Shown here in pieces: positions 15,376 to 24,768 of a stretch of 64,000 nucleotides of DNA. The notes under the pieces were generated by a model that was not told the DNA's origin, did no database searches, and saw only the letters and a program-made list of their open reading frames with translations. The DNA lies in NCBI GenBank assembly GCA_035758845.1, contig DASTVZ010000052.1, forward strand, positions 10,105 to 74,104, in the 5' to 3' direction. Position numbers and translations under genes: made by a program. The stretch's first letter is position 1. Each line of letters opens with the position of its first letter. This DNA comes from JALZOC01 sp035758845 (lineage in GTDB: Bacteria > Acidobacteriota > Vicinamibacteria > Vicinamibacterales > 2-12-FULL-66-21).

Positions 15376-17604
15376 GTGCCGTCTCAAAGAATTCTCAGGG
15401 CGACAACTGTCGGCGTCGTCCTCGCGGCGGCTAGTACGATCGCATTAACGGCTCAACAGCGGGCCGGTACCAGGACGCACGGGGTCACCGCCGGCGACTA
15501 CGCGCGAGCGGAACGATTCATGAGTTGGAATACGACGCCGCTGGTGTTTCGTAACGGTGTCAGTCCGACCTGGATTGCCGACGATCGCTTCTGGTATCGC
15601 GTGACGACGCCGACCGGCAACGAAGCCATCCTCGTCGACCCGACAACCGGGACAAAGGCACCGTGCACGCTCCCAGCCTGCGCCTCAACCTCGGGGTCCG
15701 TGACGGGTAGACGGGCCCGCGGCCGCGGCGGACGCGGCGCGGCGGCCGTCATCCCCTCGACGTCACCGGACGGTAAACGCGCCGTCTTCATTCGTGACTG
15801 GAACCTGGTGTTGCGCGACAACGCCACCGGCCAGGAAAGCGTGCTCACGACCGATGGCGTCAAGGACTTCGGATATGCCACCGACAACGCCGGGTGGTCG
15901 AAGAGCGAGCGACCGATCGTCGTCTGGTCACCTGACTCGCGAAAGATCGCCACGTTTCAGCAGGATCAACGCAACGTCGGCGAGATGTACCTCGTGAGCA
16001 CGGAAGTTGGTCACCCGCAACTCCAAGCCTGGAAATACCCGCTGCCCGGTGACGATACCGTATCGATGATCCACCGCGTCGTGATCGATGTCGACTCGAA
16101 ACAGGTCGTGCGCCTGAAGATGCCGCCTGACCAGCATCGCTCGTCGTTGTGCGACAACCTGGCCTGCCGCGGAGGCGATTGGAACGACGTGCAATGGGCG
16201 GCCGACGCGTCCTCGGTCGCGTTCGTGTCCACCTCCCGCGATCATCGCCGGACCGTGCTGCGCGTCGCCGATTCATCGTCTGGCGAGGTGCGCGACGTGC
16301 TCGCGGAAACGGTCAAGACCTTCTTTGAATCGGGCAACGGCCGCATCAACTGGAGATACCTGGCTGCCTCAAACGAGGTGATCTGGTTCTCAGAGCGGGA
16401 TAACTGGGGTCAGCTCTATCTCTACGATCTGCAGTCCGGCAAACTCAAACGACAGATCACCACCGGCGATGGCAATGTGACCCAACTGCTCCATGTCGAC
16501 GCGACCAGTCGCGCCCTTCTGTTTCAGGCGGTTGGCAAGGAGGCGGGACGCGACCCGTACTTTACACATTTGTATCGCGTGAACATGGATGCCGGCCCGG
16601 CGAAGCTGCTGACGCCAGAAGATGCGCATCATGAGATCACGTTGTCGCCATCGGGTCGTTATTTCGTCGACAGTTATTCCAGGCCCGACGTCCCGCCAAT
16701 CGCCGTCCTGCGCGATGCCGACGGCAAACTGATCGTCGAACTCGAACGGGCAGACATCTCAAAGCTGATCGCGACCGGTTGGAAGCCGCCACAGCCGATT
16801 ACCGTCAAAGCGCGCGACGGCGCGACTGATCTCTACGGCCTGATGTACCGCCCGACACGGCTCACATCCGGCCGAAAGTATCCGATCGTTAATCACATTT
16901 ATCCGGGACCCCAGACCGGCAGCGTCGGAAGCCGCTCGTTCTCCGTCGCTCGCGGCGATGCCCAGGCGCTCGCCGAGCTCGGATTCGTCGTCGTCGAAAT
17001 CGACGGGATGGGCACACCCTGGCGGTCGAAAAAGTTTCACGAGGCCTACTACGGCGATATGGCTGACAACACGTTGCCGGATCAGATCGCCGGAATGAAG
17101 GAACTCGCCCGGCGGTTTCCCTGGATCGACATCACCCGCGTCGGCATCTACGGACATTCAGGCGGTGGCTACGCGGCGGCGTCCGCGATGTTCCATCATC
17201 CAGATTTCTTCAAGGTTGGGATCTCGGAATCAGGGAACCACGACAATCGCGTCTACGAGGACGACTGGGCAGAGAAGTGGATGGGCCTGCTCGAAAATCG
17301 CGGCGACGACTTCACCAATTACGATAGCCAGGCCAATCAGAACTTCGTTCAAGGGCTGAAAGGCAAGCTCCTGCTGGCGCACGGGACGATGGATACCAAC
17401 GTCCCTCCCAACAACACGCTGCTCGTCGTCGCCGCTTTGATCAAGGCAAACAAGGATTTCGATCTGCTCATGATCCCGAACGCGGGGCACGGCTACGGCG
17501 ACAATGCGAATTACATGACTCGGCGGCGCTGGGATTATTTCGTCCGGAATCTGCTCGGTGTCGAACCACCGGCGGAATACCGGCTTGGGCCGGTGAACCC
17601 GTAA
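15376..17604 (+). CDS. S9 family peptidase (DPP-IV-like), secreted
   Basis: 742 residues from the GTG at 15376. A GGAGG at 15363-15367 sits 8 bases before this codon; the upstream TTG of the same frame overlaps that site and is rejected. Signal peptide to about residue 27 (VVLAAASTIALTAQ). The N-terminal beta-propeller has WSPDSRKIATF-type blades. The C-terminal hydrolase domain has GHSGGGYAA (Ser595), Asp673 (GTMDTNVP) and His705 (NAGHGYGD). Removes dipeptides from exported or environmental peptides. Stands alone on the plus strand. Confidence 0.93.
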   Translation: MPSQRILRATTVGVVLAAASTIALTAQQRAGTRTHGVTAGDYARAERFMSWNTTPLVFRNGVSPTWIADDRFWYRVTTPTGNEAILVDPTTGTKAPCTLPACASTSGSVTGRRARGRGGRGAAAVIPSTSPDGKRAVFIRDWNLVLRDNATGQESVLTTDGVKDFGYATDNAGWSKSERPIVVWSPDSRKIATFQQDQRNVGEMYLVSTEVGHPQLQAWKYPLPGDDTVSMIHRVVIDVDSKQVVRLKMPPDQHRSSLCDNLACRGGDWNDVQWAADASSVAFVSTSRDHRRTVLRVADSSSGEVRDVLAETVKTFFESGNGRINWRYLAASNEVIWFSERDNWGQLYLYDLQSGKLKRQITTGDGNVTQLLHVDATSRALLFQAVGKEAGRDPYFTHLYRVNMDAGPAKLLTPEDAHHEITLSPSGRYFVDSYSRPDVPPIAVLRDADGKLIVELERADISKLIATGWKPPQPITVKARDGATDLYGLMYRPTRLTSGRKYPIVNHIYPGPQTGSVGSRSFSVARGDAQALAELGFVVVEIDGMGTPWRSKKFHEAYYGDMADNTLPDQIAGMKELARRFPWIDITRVGIYGHSGGGYAAASAMFHHPDFFKVGISESGNHDNRVYEDDWAEKWMGLLENRGDDFTNYDSQANQNFVQGLKGKLLLAHGTMDTNVPPNNTLLVVAALIKANKDFDLLMIPNAGHGYGDNANYMTRRRWDYFVRNLLGVEPPAEYRLGPVNP

Positions 17605-17737
17605 ACGATCTCAATCAACAGCATTCCCACCCACGCGGACTTCGATACAAGAGAAAGGAAAGGAGAAAGGATTTTTTCTTTTCCATCTCTGAAACAGGGT
17701 CGCAGCGTGACTGTGAAGGATGTTGATTAGTAGGAGT

Positions 17738-17763
17738 TGTAACAATCGTCTCCTGTCCCCGTA
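17738..17763 (+). promoter_or_regulatory. Possible ECF-type autoregulatory promoter
   Basis: TGTAAC (17738-17743), a 16-base spacer, then CGTA (17760-17763) resembles the -35/-10 pairs used by ECF sigma factors such as the ECF41 group. It sits 16 bases before the ATG of the truncated sigma factor gene. Weak evidence without relatives to compare. Confidence 0.35.
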
Positions 17764-17779
17764 TTCTTCCCGAGCGCTA

Positions 17780-18328
17780 ATGGAAACGATCCAATTCGGC
17801 GAGCTCTACGAGGGCTACGCGCGCGATGTGCTGCGGTTCGCGTGGTATCTGACTGGCAGCCGTCATCAGGCGGAGGACATTACGTCGGAAACGTTCGTGC
17901 GCGCGTGGATGGACTCGGGGACTTTGCGCGTTGACACGATCAAGGCGTACCTGTTCACCATCTCCCGGAATCTCCACGTCGACTGGCGACGGCGCGAGGC
18001 TCGACGCGGTGAACTCGGCGAAGAACCGGTCGATCCATCGCCCGGGCCTGAAGGGGGGACAGCCAGTCGCAGTGAACTGCGAGCTGTCACGAAGGTCCTG
18101 GCCGTGATTAGTTGGACGGCTTATATGGTGCTGCTCAACCGATATAGACGGAGGTCACTTCGTGGGTGGCGGAACCACTTCGCTGCTCTCTACCTGACGA
18201 TGAAAGGCACCAACACCGGTACGGCACTCTCCGCGGGAACCGCGTCGCCGCGGGACAACACTTCGAAGGCGCGACCGATGCGATTGCCGGCGACATCTTC
18301 AAGAATCGGCTGGACGGTGAGGATGTAA
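17780..18328 (+). pseudogene. ECF sigma factor truncated after region 2
   Basis: The ATG at 17780 opens a clear sigma-70 region 2: LYEGYARDVLRFAWYLTG, then AEDITSETFVRAW, then YLFTISRNLHVDWRRREAR (residues ~8-75). A normal ECF factor would continue with a linker and region 4 (-35 recognition). Here the similarity fades after about residue 115 (TKVLAVISWTAYMVLLNRY). From 18190 on the frame simply runs antisense through the end of the lipoprotein gene, so there is no region 4. No anti-sigma gene follows. Probably a decayed gene, although a region-2-only product is possible. Confidence 0.6.
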
Positions 18329-19368
18329 GGACCACGCTGCCACTCCGACTCCGGGACAAATTGCCAGCCGGTTTCTCCTGCAGCAATCCGTACTTCACCC
18401 CGCATGCTCGCGCTGCCGCGCCCGACCGACAACGATCGCTGCAACAATCCGTAGTCGAGCGGTTTTGGAAAGGTGACCGTCACCGCATCACGACTGCCCG
18501 CCGCGGGTGGAGTGACATGCCACTCCATCGTGCTGAGCGCGCGGTCCTCGGCTGCCCCGATTCGATATCGACGCCGGTATTCCGTCGTCAGCGGAAGCCC
18601 GTGTGCATCCGGCCAGTCGCGTTTGACGACGATGGTGATGCCGTTGCCGTCGTGAAGCGCGCGACCCATGTCCCGGTTGGGCAGAATCTCACGTTTCACA
18701 CGCCCCGGATCCAGGATCACGGTATAGCGTGTGCGCTCCGCGTTCCATAGGTCGGTGTCGAGCGGCACGACGACATCCGGCACTTCGCGCCCGCTGTCAT
18801 CGAAGAACATGATGTGGCCGCGCCCACCCTGCTGCCCCATTGGTGCTGAAAACTGCACGTACATCCGGAGCAGATTCTCGGGCATCACGTCACTTGTCGG
18901 ATAGACGGCGGACACGGCCGTCGACGGCGATCGTCCGCTTCCCGGAATTGACACTGTCGCGGCCGTTGCGCGCGCCGACAGACTGACTCGCGACAATCTG
19001 GACGGATCGAACCGGACTTCGTATTCACGTCCCGCATCAAAGGGAAACGACGGCCAGAACCGGAGTGAGTCTTCGACTGAATATCGGCCAGCCATCCCCG
19101 GTCCTTCGGAGGTTAACGGCGAGGCGGAAGATCGAAGTGTGACGCGGAGGAGAGCACTCCACTCGTCGGGGCTCAGGTTCGCCTTCGACAGCGCTGTCAG
19201 ATCGGCCTGCGGCAGACCGGTGACTTCAATAAACGTTCGGGACGGATTTGTGGTGTCGAGGCGGATAGCGGGGCCCGGCGAACTGCAGGACGTCGAACCG
19301 ATCAGGAGAAGACTGAGGACGCAGCGCAGCACCCATGTGATGCGCCGCGCGGCGCCCTCTGATTTCAT
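18190..19368 (-). CDS. Predicted lipoprotein with bacterial Ig-like segments
   Basis: 392 residues from the ATG at 19368. The signal sequence ends in a lipobox-like LLLIGSTSC with the cysteine near residue 28, so it is probably outer-membrane or periplasm anchored. The body is beta-rich, with segments such as ENLLRMYVQFSAPM and DAVTVTFPKPLDYGLLQ that look like SbsA/Big-type Ig-like modules. A charged WDAERTRY-like central block is present. Function unknown. The start overlaps the 3' end of the upstream propeller gene's spacer by less than 10 bp, so the two form a pair. Confidence 0.65.
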   Translation of the reverse strand: MKSEGAARRITWVLRCVLSLLLIGSTSCSSPGPAIRLDTTNPSRTFIEVTGLPQADLTALSKANLSPDEWSALLRVTLRSSASPLTSEGPGMAGRYSVEDSLRFWPSFPFDAGREYEVRFDPSRLSRVSLSARATAATVSIPGSGRSPSTAVSAVYPTSDVMPENLLRMYVQFSAPMGQQGGRGHIMFFDDSGREVPDVVVPLDTDLWNAERTRYTVILDPGRVKREILPNRDMGRALHDGNGITIVVKRDWPDAHGLPLTTEYRRRYRIGAAEDRALSTMEWHVTPPAAGSRDAVTVTFPKPLDYGLLQRSLSVGRGSASMRGEVRIAAGETGWQFVPESEWQRGPYILTVQPILEDVAGNRIGRAFEVLSRGDAVPAESAVPVLVPFIVR

Positions 19369-19375
19369 GTCGTCG

Positions 19376-20467
19376 CTACGGGAGCGGCACGGCCGCGAGG
19401 TTGAGCCCCGACGTCGTGCGCGCAAGCACGATGGACCGCTGCGCGTCGAGCAGATCCATCTGTTCGATGCCGGTCATCGACGTGATCTTCTCGTACGGAA
19501 CACCCGCCGTCTCGCTCTTCACCGGTTCGGTGATCGGCGCTGCGGTAGCGAAGCTTTCGGTTGGGATCTTCATCACGCCGCGTGAGTTGTTCGACATCAG
19601 CAGGAACTCTTTTCCGTCCTTCATGTAGAGAATCATGTCGAGCGGACGGTTTCGGTTGCCGAGTTCCGCAATCGTCGTTCCCACGACTTTCGACCCTTTG
19701 AGGCTGTCGAGCGAGAACCGGACCAGCGGCGTGCACAGGTAGCTTGCGATGATGTGCGGCTTGTTGTCGATGGTGTACGGGATGAACGTGTACACCGGCG
19801 ACCGCGTCTCCAGCCGGCCGTGGTTGCCGTGAAAGATTTCGACACTCGTTCCCGGATCCGCCGCGGCAAATGGATACGGGATCGCCCGAAGCTTCGAAGC
19901 GAATTCCTCGTTCGACAACCCGGCGACCACGAGCTTGCCGTTGGTGAATGCCATGTCGGTAATCACGTCAGCGCGCTGATTCCGGGCCCCCTCCGTCGCT
20001 GGAGGATTCGGAAGCGTCACCTTGGAATACTTGACACGATCGAGGGCCACGAGCGCGATCTTGCCGTCGCCATCAACCCGAAGGAGTGCCGGCTTGGCGT
20101 CGGCGCCCGTGCCGCGCATCACAGAGAGATACGCGTTATGGCTGACAGGATGGATCACCAGGTCCTTCACCGACACCGCATCAGGTGTCGTGCCAAGAAG
20201 GGACGCAATTTTCTGGTCGATACCGGGCACATCAGCGGCACCCGCTTTGGCGCCGGTGGCCTGATCGCCCAGCTCGAGCGCGTAGATCGTGGCGGCCTGC
20301 GTGTCGGCCGCGAACAACACACCGTTTGAACCGAACGTCAGCGCGCCCAGTGATTCTGGCGCGGGGCCGACGTCGGGTGGCGGCGCAGCGACAGGCCGTG
20401 CCGGCGTCGAGGCCACTGCGGCCACAAATACCGCAGCAAGCAAGCCGTTTCGATACGTCAAAGGCAT
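19376..20467 (-). CDS. Secreted beta-propeller-like protein, unknown function
   Basis: 363 residues. Signal peptide at residues 1-28 (LLAAVFVAAVASTPARPVAA). The body has repeated blade-like strands (GVLFAADTQAATIYAL, NAYLSVMRG, KEFLLMSNNSRGVMKIP), consistent with a beta-propeller. A ribosome site (AGGAGGAG) precedes the ATG. It is followed 7 bp later by the Ig-like lipoprotein gene, so the two products may act together at the cell surface. No catalytic motif recognised. Confidence 0.65.
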   Translation of the reverse strand: MPLTYRNGLLAAVFVAAVASTPARPVAAPPPDVGPAPESLGALTFGSNGVLFAADTQAATIYALELGDQATGAKAGAADVPGIDQKIASLLGTTPDAVSVKDLVIHPVSHNAYLSVMRGTGADAKPALLRVDGDGKIALVALDRVKYSKVTLPNPPATEGARNQRADVITDMAFTNGKLVVAGLSNEEFASKLRAIPYPFAAADPGTSVEIFHGNHGRLETRSPVYTFIPYTIDNKPHIIASYLCTPLVRFSLDSLKGSKVVGTTIAELGNRNRPLDMILYMKDGKEFLLMSNNSRGVMKIPTESFATAAPITEPVKSETAGVPYEKITSMTGIEQMDLLDAQRSIVLARTTSGLNLAAVPLP

Positions 20468-20590
20468 TCTGCTCCTCCTTCAGAGACTCCGGAGTCTGTC
20501 TATCCTCCCTTATACGAGGGCATTGTCAACAGTGCTTACCTGGCCTGCTGCCAATTCGTACCTGTAATCAGATGCTAAACTCTCCGCACC

Positions 20591-21805
20591 ATGAACATCA
20601 CGATCCGTCTTCTGCCCCTCATCGTTGCCGCAACGATGCAGCAGGCTCCCGCTCCTGCGCCTGCACCAGCGACCCCAGCCCCAACCGGCCGTGGCGGCCA
20701 GGCATCAACGCCGCAATTCACGTCGCCGGAAGTGTCGGCCGACAAGCGGATTACCTTCCGCGTATACGCCCCCGACGCAGCGACCGTCGCCATTCGTGGC
20801 GGCGATATTCCCGCACCCGCCCGAGCCAACATCGAGTTCACGAAAGGCGCCAATGGCGTCTGGGAAATGACGACGGGTCCGCTTGAACCCGGCGCCTACC
20901 GTTACGTGTACGTCGTCAACGGCGTCAGCGTTATCGATCCGCGGAACACGGCGATCAGCGAATCAAACACGACGACGTGGAGCGTCGCGACTGTCCCCGG
21001 CTCGGACTTGATGGATACGAAGGCCGTCCCGCATGGTGCCCTGTCAACGGTGTACTACGACTCGACCGCGCTTGGGCGGACCCGGCGGATGCACATCTAC
21101 ACACCGCCGGGATACGAATCGGGCAAGGGCAGTTACCCCGTGTTCTATCTGCTGCACGGCGCCGGCGACTCTGATGATTCGTGGACCTCGGTGGGGCGGG
21201 CAAATTTCATTCTCGACAATCTGATCGCGTCGAGCAAAGCCAAGCCGATGATCGTCGTCATGCCGGCCGGTCATACGAACGCAGGTGGCGGCGGACGCGG
21301 TGCCGCACCGGCCGGTGGACCACCGCCGCGCGATGAGTTTCTCGAGGACTTCACGAAGGATGTGATGCCCTACGTCGAAAAGCATTACCGTGTGATCGCC
21401 GACCGTTCGCATCGCGCAATCGCAGGTCTTTCGATGGGCGGGAGCCAGACGCTGAACATCAGCGTTCCCAATCTCGAGAAATTTGGCTACATCGGCGTCT
21501 ACAGTTCTGGTCTGCTGGGTGGGGGCCGGGGCGCCGCGGCAGCGTCGGGAACTCCGCCGCCGCCTTTCGGCACCGCGTTTGAGCAGCAGAACGGTGCGGC
21601 GCTCGATAACCCCGCAGCAAAGAAAGGTCTCAAGCTTTTCTGGTTCGCCACAGGAGTCGACGACGGTCTGATGCCGACGACGAAGAACACTGTGGAACTC
21701 TTCAAGAAGCACGGCTTCTCTCCGCTGTTGAAGGAGAGTCCCGGCGGCCACACCTGGTTGAACTGGCGGAGCTACCTGATCGAATTCGCCCCGCAGTTGT
21801 TCTGA
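20591..21805 (+). CDS. Secreted CE1-type esterase with N-terminal E-set domain
   Basis: 404 residues. Short signal sequence, then an A/P-rich linker (residues 17-32). Next is an early-set (CBM48-like) domain at ~42-120 with RITFRVYAPDAATVAI and GAYRYVYVVNG. The esterase domain (~135-404) has YPVFYLLHGAGDSDDSW, the nucleophile elbow GLSMGG (Ser281), and a terminal GGHTW histidine. This architecture is typical of xylan acetyl/feruloyl esterases and enterochelin esterase-like enzymes. Two G/A-rich inserts flank the nucleophile region. Divergent from the propeller gene. Confidence 0.88.
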   Translation: MNITIRLLPLIVAATMQQAPAPAPAPATPAPTGRGGQASTPQFTSPEVSADKRITFRVYAPDAATVAIRGGDIPAPARANIEFTKGANGVWEMTTGPLEPGAYRYVYVVNGVSVIDPRNTAISESNTTTWSVATVPGSDLMDTKAVPHGALSTVYYDSTALGRTRRMHIYTPPGYESGKGSYPVFYLLHGAGDSDDSWTSVGRANFILDNLIASSKAKPMIVVMPAGHTNAGGGGRGAAPAGGPPPRDEFLEDFTKDVMPYVEKHYRVIADRSHRAIAGLSMGGSQTLNISVPNLEKFGYIGVYSSGLLGGGRGAAAASGTPPPPFGTAFEQQNGAALDNPAAKKGLKLFWFATGVDDGLMPTTKNTVELFKKHGFSPLLKESPGGHTWLNWRSYLIEFAPQLF

Positions 21806-21849
21806 GAACACTCCGATGCGCGCAAAACGTCTGACAGGCTCGTTGAAAT

Positions 21850-22960
21850 ATGATCCGGCGTTTTGCACGACTCGGACGTTCCACGTCTGAGCCCCTCGCG
21901 CTGCTGGTCGCGACGCTGGTCGCGTACTATCCTGCCTGGCATGGCGGCGTGTTGTGGGACGACAACGCCCACCTCACGCGTCCCGAACTGCAATCGACGT
22001 GCGGTCTGTGGCGCATTTGGTTCGACGTTGGGGCCACGCAGCAATACTATCCACTGACCCATTCCGCGTTCTGGTTCATGCACCAGCTATGGGGGATACC
22101 ACGATCGGGTATCACCTCATAAACATCGTTCTCCACGCCATGTCTGCCTGGCTGCTGACGATCATCCTTCGACGGCTCGCGGTTCCCGGTGCGTTCCTCG
22201 CCGCGGTCATCTTCGCGCTGCATCCGGTCGCAGCTGAATCTGTCGCGTGGATGACCGAGCTCAAGAACACGCTGTCAGGAGTGTGTTACCTCGCCGCGGC
22301 ATTGGCATACCTTCGCTTCGATGCGCGTCGCGAACGTCGGGCGTATGCGGCATCGTTTGTCTTCTTTGTCCTGGCATTGCTGGCGAAGACCGTGACGGCG
22401 GTGTTGCCGGCGGCGCTGCTCGTCGTGTTCTGGTGGAAGCGTGGAAGCATCGACCGGCGCCGCGACGTGCGTCCGCTGGTGCCGTTCTTCGTCATTGGCG
22501 GTGCGGTTGGTGTCGTCACCGCCTGGTTCGAGCGCACTCTCAATGGCGCACGCGGATTCGAGTTCCAGGCATCAGCAATCGAGCGAATGCTGATTGCGGG
22601 ACAGGCGATCTAAGCTCTCCGCTTGATCCTTCGCCGCTGCGGCGGCCACACGATCGCTGCAGGCGGCGTCCTTCAGCAGCCGACGCGCCGAGATTGCGCT
22701 GTGCCTTGCCCTCGGCGCGCCGTTAGGGGCGCTCACTTGGATGCAAAGCCGTCAGTATGTTGATGCGCCCACGCTGCACGAAGCGACACTTCGCCAGAAT
22801 CCCGCGTGCTGGTTGTGTCACAACAACCTGGCGACCGCAAAACTGCACGGATCGGATGCGGATCTCGAAGGCGCTGCGGTTGCGGCCGGATTATCCGGAG
22901 GCCCAGACCAGTTTGGAAAGTGTGAGGCAGCTTCAGGCGCGACAGGCGGTCAGAAAGTGA
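21850..22960 (+). pseudogene. Decayed membrane TPR protein (PMT-like N-terminus)
   Basis: Pieces of one gene lie in different frames. 21850-22122 encodes the start (PAWHGGVLWDDNAHLT). The match then shifts frame near 22085 to the stretch ending at 22613 (LHPVAAESVAWMTELKNTLS, a strong membrane-TPR family signature). After a stop at 22613 about 150 residues of the usual transmembrane part are missing. Similarity resumes near 22690 with LGALTWMQSRQYVDA and NPACWLCHNNLATAKL, then shifts again near 22865 to a TPR fragment ALRLRPDYPEAQTSL ending at 22960. At least two frameshifts and one deletion. The end overlaps the heme-c/HhH gene. Confidence 0.75.
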
Positions 22961-23432
22961 TCCGATCCTTCGCCGCTTCGATCTTCTTGAAGTCGACGCC
23001 GGGAGCTTTCTTGATGTCGTCGATCGTTTTGAAGCCGCCGACCTTGTCGCGGTAGGCGATCAACGCCGCCGCTTCTTTGCGTAAAAGCAAGACGACGCTT
23101 TCGAGTTCGACGGCCGTCGCGCGGTTCATGTTCAGCTTCGCCGGCGCCTCACCGAGGAAATTGGTCACCAGGTACTCGATGACCTGCGCGAATTCCTCGT
23201 CAGTGCCCTTGGCTCCGCGCCATCGCATATCGGAAACGGTCTGTTCCCAACCTTCACGCGTCAGGCGCGATGCCGCCGCGCGATTCGCTTCGTGACACGG
23301 GCTGCAGACCTTGACCATCGCGTCCTTGCCGGGGCCGTCGGGCAATTGAGCCGAGGCAACGCCGGAAGTGAGGGCGAAAGCGAACGTGAACACCGCGGCG
23401 CGACTGACGAGCTGTCGATCCGACCGAGACAT
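22950..23432 (-). CDS. Heme c-like domain fused to ComEA-type helix-hairpin-helix
   Basis: 160 residues. Signal peptide (FTFAFALTSGVASA, cleavage near residue 28). A single heme-c attachment motif CSPCH is near residue 43, followed by WEQTVSDMRWRG, as in the heme-binding domain of quinohemoprotein amine dehydrogenase alpha subunits. The C-terminal ~60 residues (LNMNRATAVELESVVLLLRKEAAALIAYRD) form a ComEA-like HhH unit. So a periplasmic electron carrier is joined to a fold usually used for DNA or protein contacts. Lies between the decayed TPR gene and a transporter. Confidence 0.8.
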   Translation of the reverse strand: MSRSDRQLVSRAAVFTFAFALTSGVASAQLPDGPGKDAMVKVCSPCHEANRAAASRLTREGWEQTVSDMRWRGAKGTDEEFAQVIEYLVTNFLGEAPAKLNMNRATAVELESVVLLLRKEAAALIAYRDKVGGFKTIDDIKKAPGVDFKKIEAAKDRITF

Positions 23433-23444
23433 GGGGTTCTGATT

Positions 23445-24737
23445 TTAGCCCTTTTCCCTTTCGCCTTCTTCCCTTCCCTTTTCCCTTGTCCCTTCTCCCA
23501 TGTCCCTTTCCCCAAGTACTCGCCGCGCGTGCGACAAGTCGAGCGCTCCATCCCATCGCGCGATCACCACCGTCGCGACCGCATTGCCGATGAGATTGGT
23601 GATGGCGCGGGCCTCCGACATGAATCGATCGACGCCGACCAAAAGTGCAAGCCCGCCTGGAGGGATCGATGGTATGGCCGACAGCGTGGCCGCGAGGGTA
23701 ATGAAACCGCTCCCCGTCACTCCCGCCGCGCCTTTCGAGGTGAGCAACAGGATCGCGAGCATGGACAACTGCTCGCGAAGAGAGAGATGCAGCCCGCTTG
23801 CCTGGGCGACAAAGACGGCAGCCATGGTCATGTAAATTGATGTGCCGTCGAGGTTGAACGAGTACCCGGTCGGAATGACGAGGCCGACAACCGGCTTGCT
23901 GCAGCCGAGTTGCTCCATCTTCATCATCAACCGTGGCAGCGCAGACTCGGATGACGAAGTACCGAGGACGAGGAGGATTTCTTCGCCAATGTAGCGAAGC
24001 AGCGCCAAAAGCCGGAGCCCGGCCAGCCGAACGACAATGCCCAGGATGATGAGGATGAAGAAGAAGCACGTGATGTAGACACCGGCCATCAACTTGCCCA
24101 GAGACAGCAGCGATCCGACGCCGTAGCGGCCGACGGTGAACGCCATCGCTCCGAAGGCACCGATCGGCGCGAGACGCATGATCATGCCGACGATGACAAA
24201 CAGCGTGTGCGACAGCTGCTCGATGGCCGATACGAGCGTGCGCGCTCGATCGCCCTGCGACAGCAGCGCCACGCCGAAGAGCAGCGAGACGACGAGCACC
24301 TGCAGAATGTCGCCACGCACGAAGCCATCGAGCACCGTGGTTGGAATGATGTTCAGGAGAAATTCGACCGTGCTCGTCGGCGCACCGGCCGGCGCCGGTG
24401 GTGCCGCCGACGGGTCAACCTGCAGTCCGACCCCCGGCTGGAGAATGTTGACGACCACCAGGCCGATCACCAGGGCGAGCGTCGAGATAACCTCGAAGTA
24501 CACGAGCGTGCGAATACCGATGCGCCCGACGTCGCGCATGGCACCCATGCGTGCAATCCCGACCGTGATCGTCGCGAACACGATCGGGCCAATCAGCATC
24601 TTGATTAACTTGATGAACCCGTCGCCGAGCGGCTTCATCGCCGCTCCGGTGTCGGGGGACACAACGCCGAGAATGACGCCGAGGACGATTCCAGCGAGGA
24701 CCTGGGCGTAGAGGCTGCGGTAGAACGGGCGGGTCAT
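23445..24737 (-). CDS. Dicarboxylate/amino acid:cation symporter (DctA/GltP family)
   Basis: 430 residues from the ATG at 24737, chosen because the family N-terminus (RSLYAQVLAGIVLGVILG) starts there. Eight membrane segments plus two re-entrant loops. The HP1 motif reads GTSSSESALPRLM, as in C4-dicarboxylate carriers (DctA), and is followed by PTGYSFNLDGTSIY. Imports succinate, fumarate, malate or glutamate/aspartate with protons or sodium. The last ~22 residues (alternating G, E, K, R) are encoded by a pyrimidine word array and are unlike the family. Confidence 0.92.
   Translation of the reverse strand: MTRPFYRSLYAQVLAGIVLGVILGVVSPDTGAAMKPLGDGFIKLIKMLIGPIVFATITVGIARMGAMRDVGRIGIRTLVYFEVISTLALVIGLVVVNILQPGVGLQVDPSAAPPAPAGAPTSTVEFLLNIIPTTVLDGFVRGDILQVLVVSLLFGVALLSQGDRARTLVSAIEQLSHTLFVIVGMIMRLAPIGAFGAMAFTVGRYGVGSLLSLGKLMAGVYITCFFFILIILGIVVRLAGLRLLALLRYIGEEILLVLGTSSSESALPRLMMKMEQLGCSKPVVGLVIPTGYSFNLDGTSIYMTMAAVFVAQASGLHLSLREQLSMLAILLLTSKGAAGVTGSGFITLAATLSAIPSIPPGGLALLVGVDRFMSEARAITNLIGNAVATVVIARWDGALDLSHARRVLGERDMGEGTREKGREEGEREKG
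23451..23512. repeat. Polypyrimidine heptamer word array
   Basis: Steps of exactly 7 bp at the right end: cttttcc, cttgtcc, cttctcc, catgtcc, ctttccc. It shares a 22-base identical block (23477-23498) with the array at 44876-44897. The array is transcribed and translated as the charged tail of the transporter gene. Confidence 0.85.
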
Positions 24738-24768
24738 CGAGCGGCGATGGTAGCAGAAGGCTGATACG

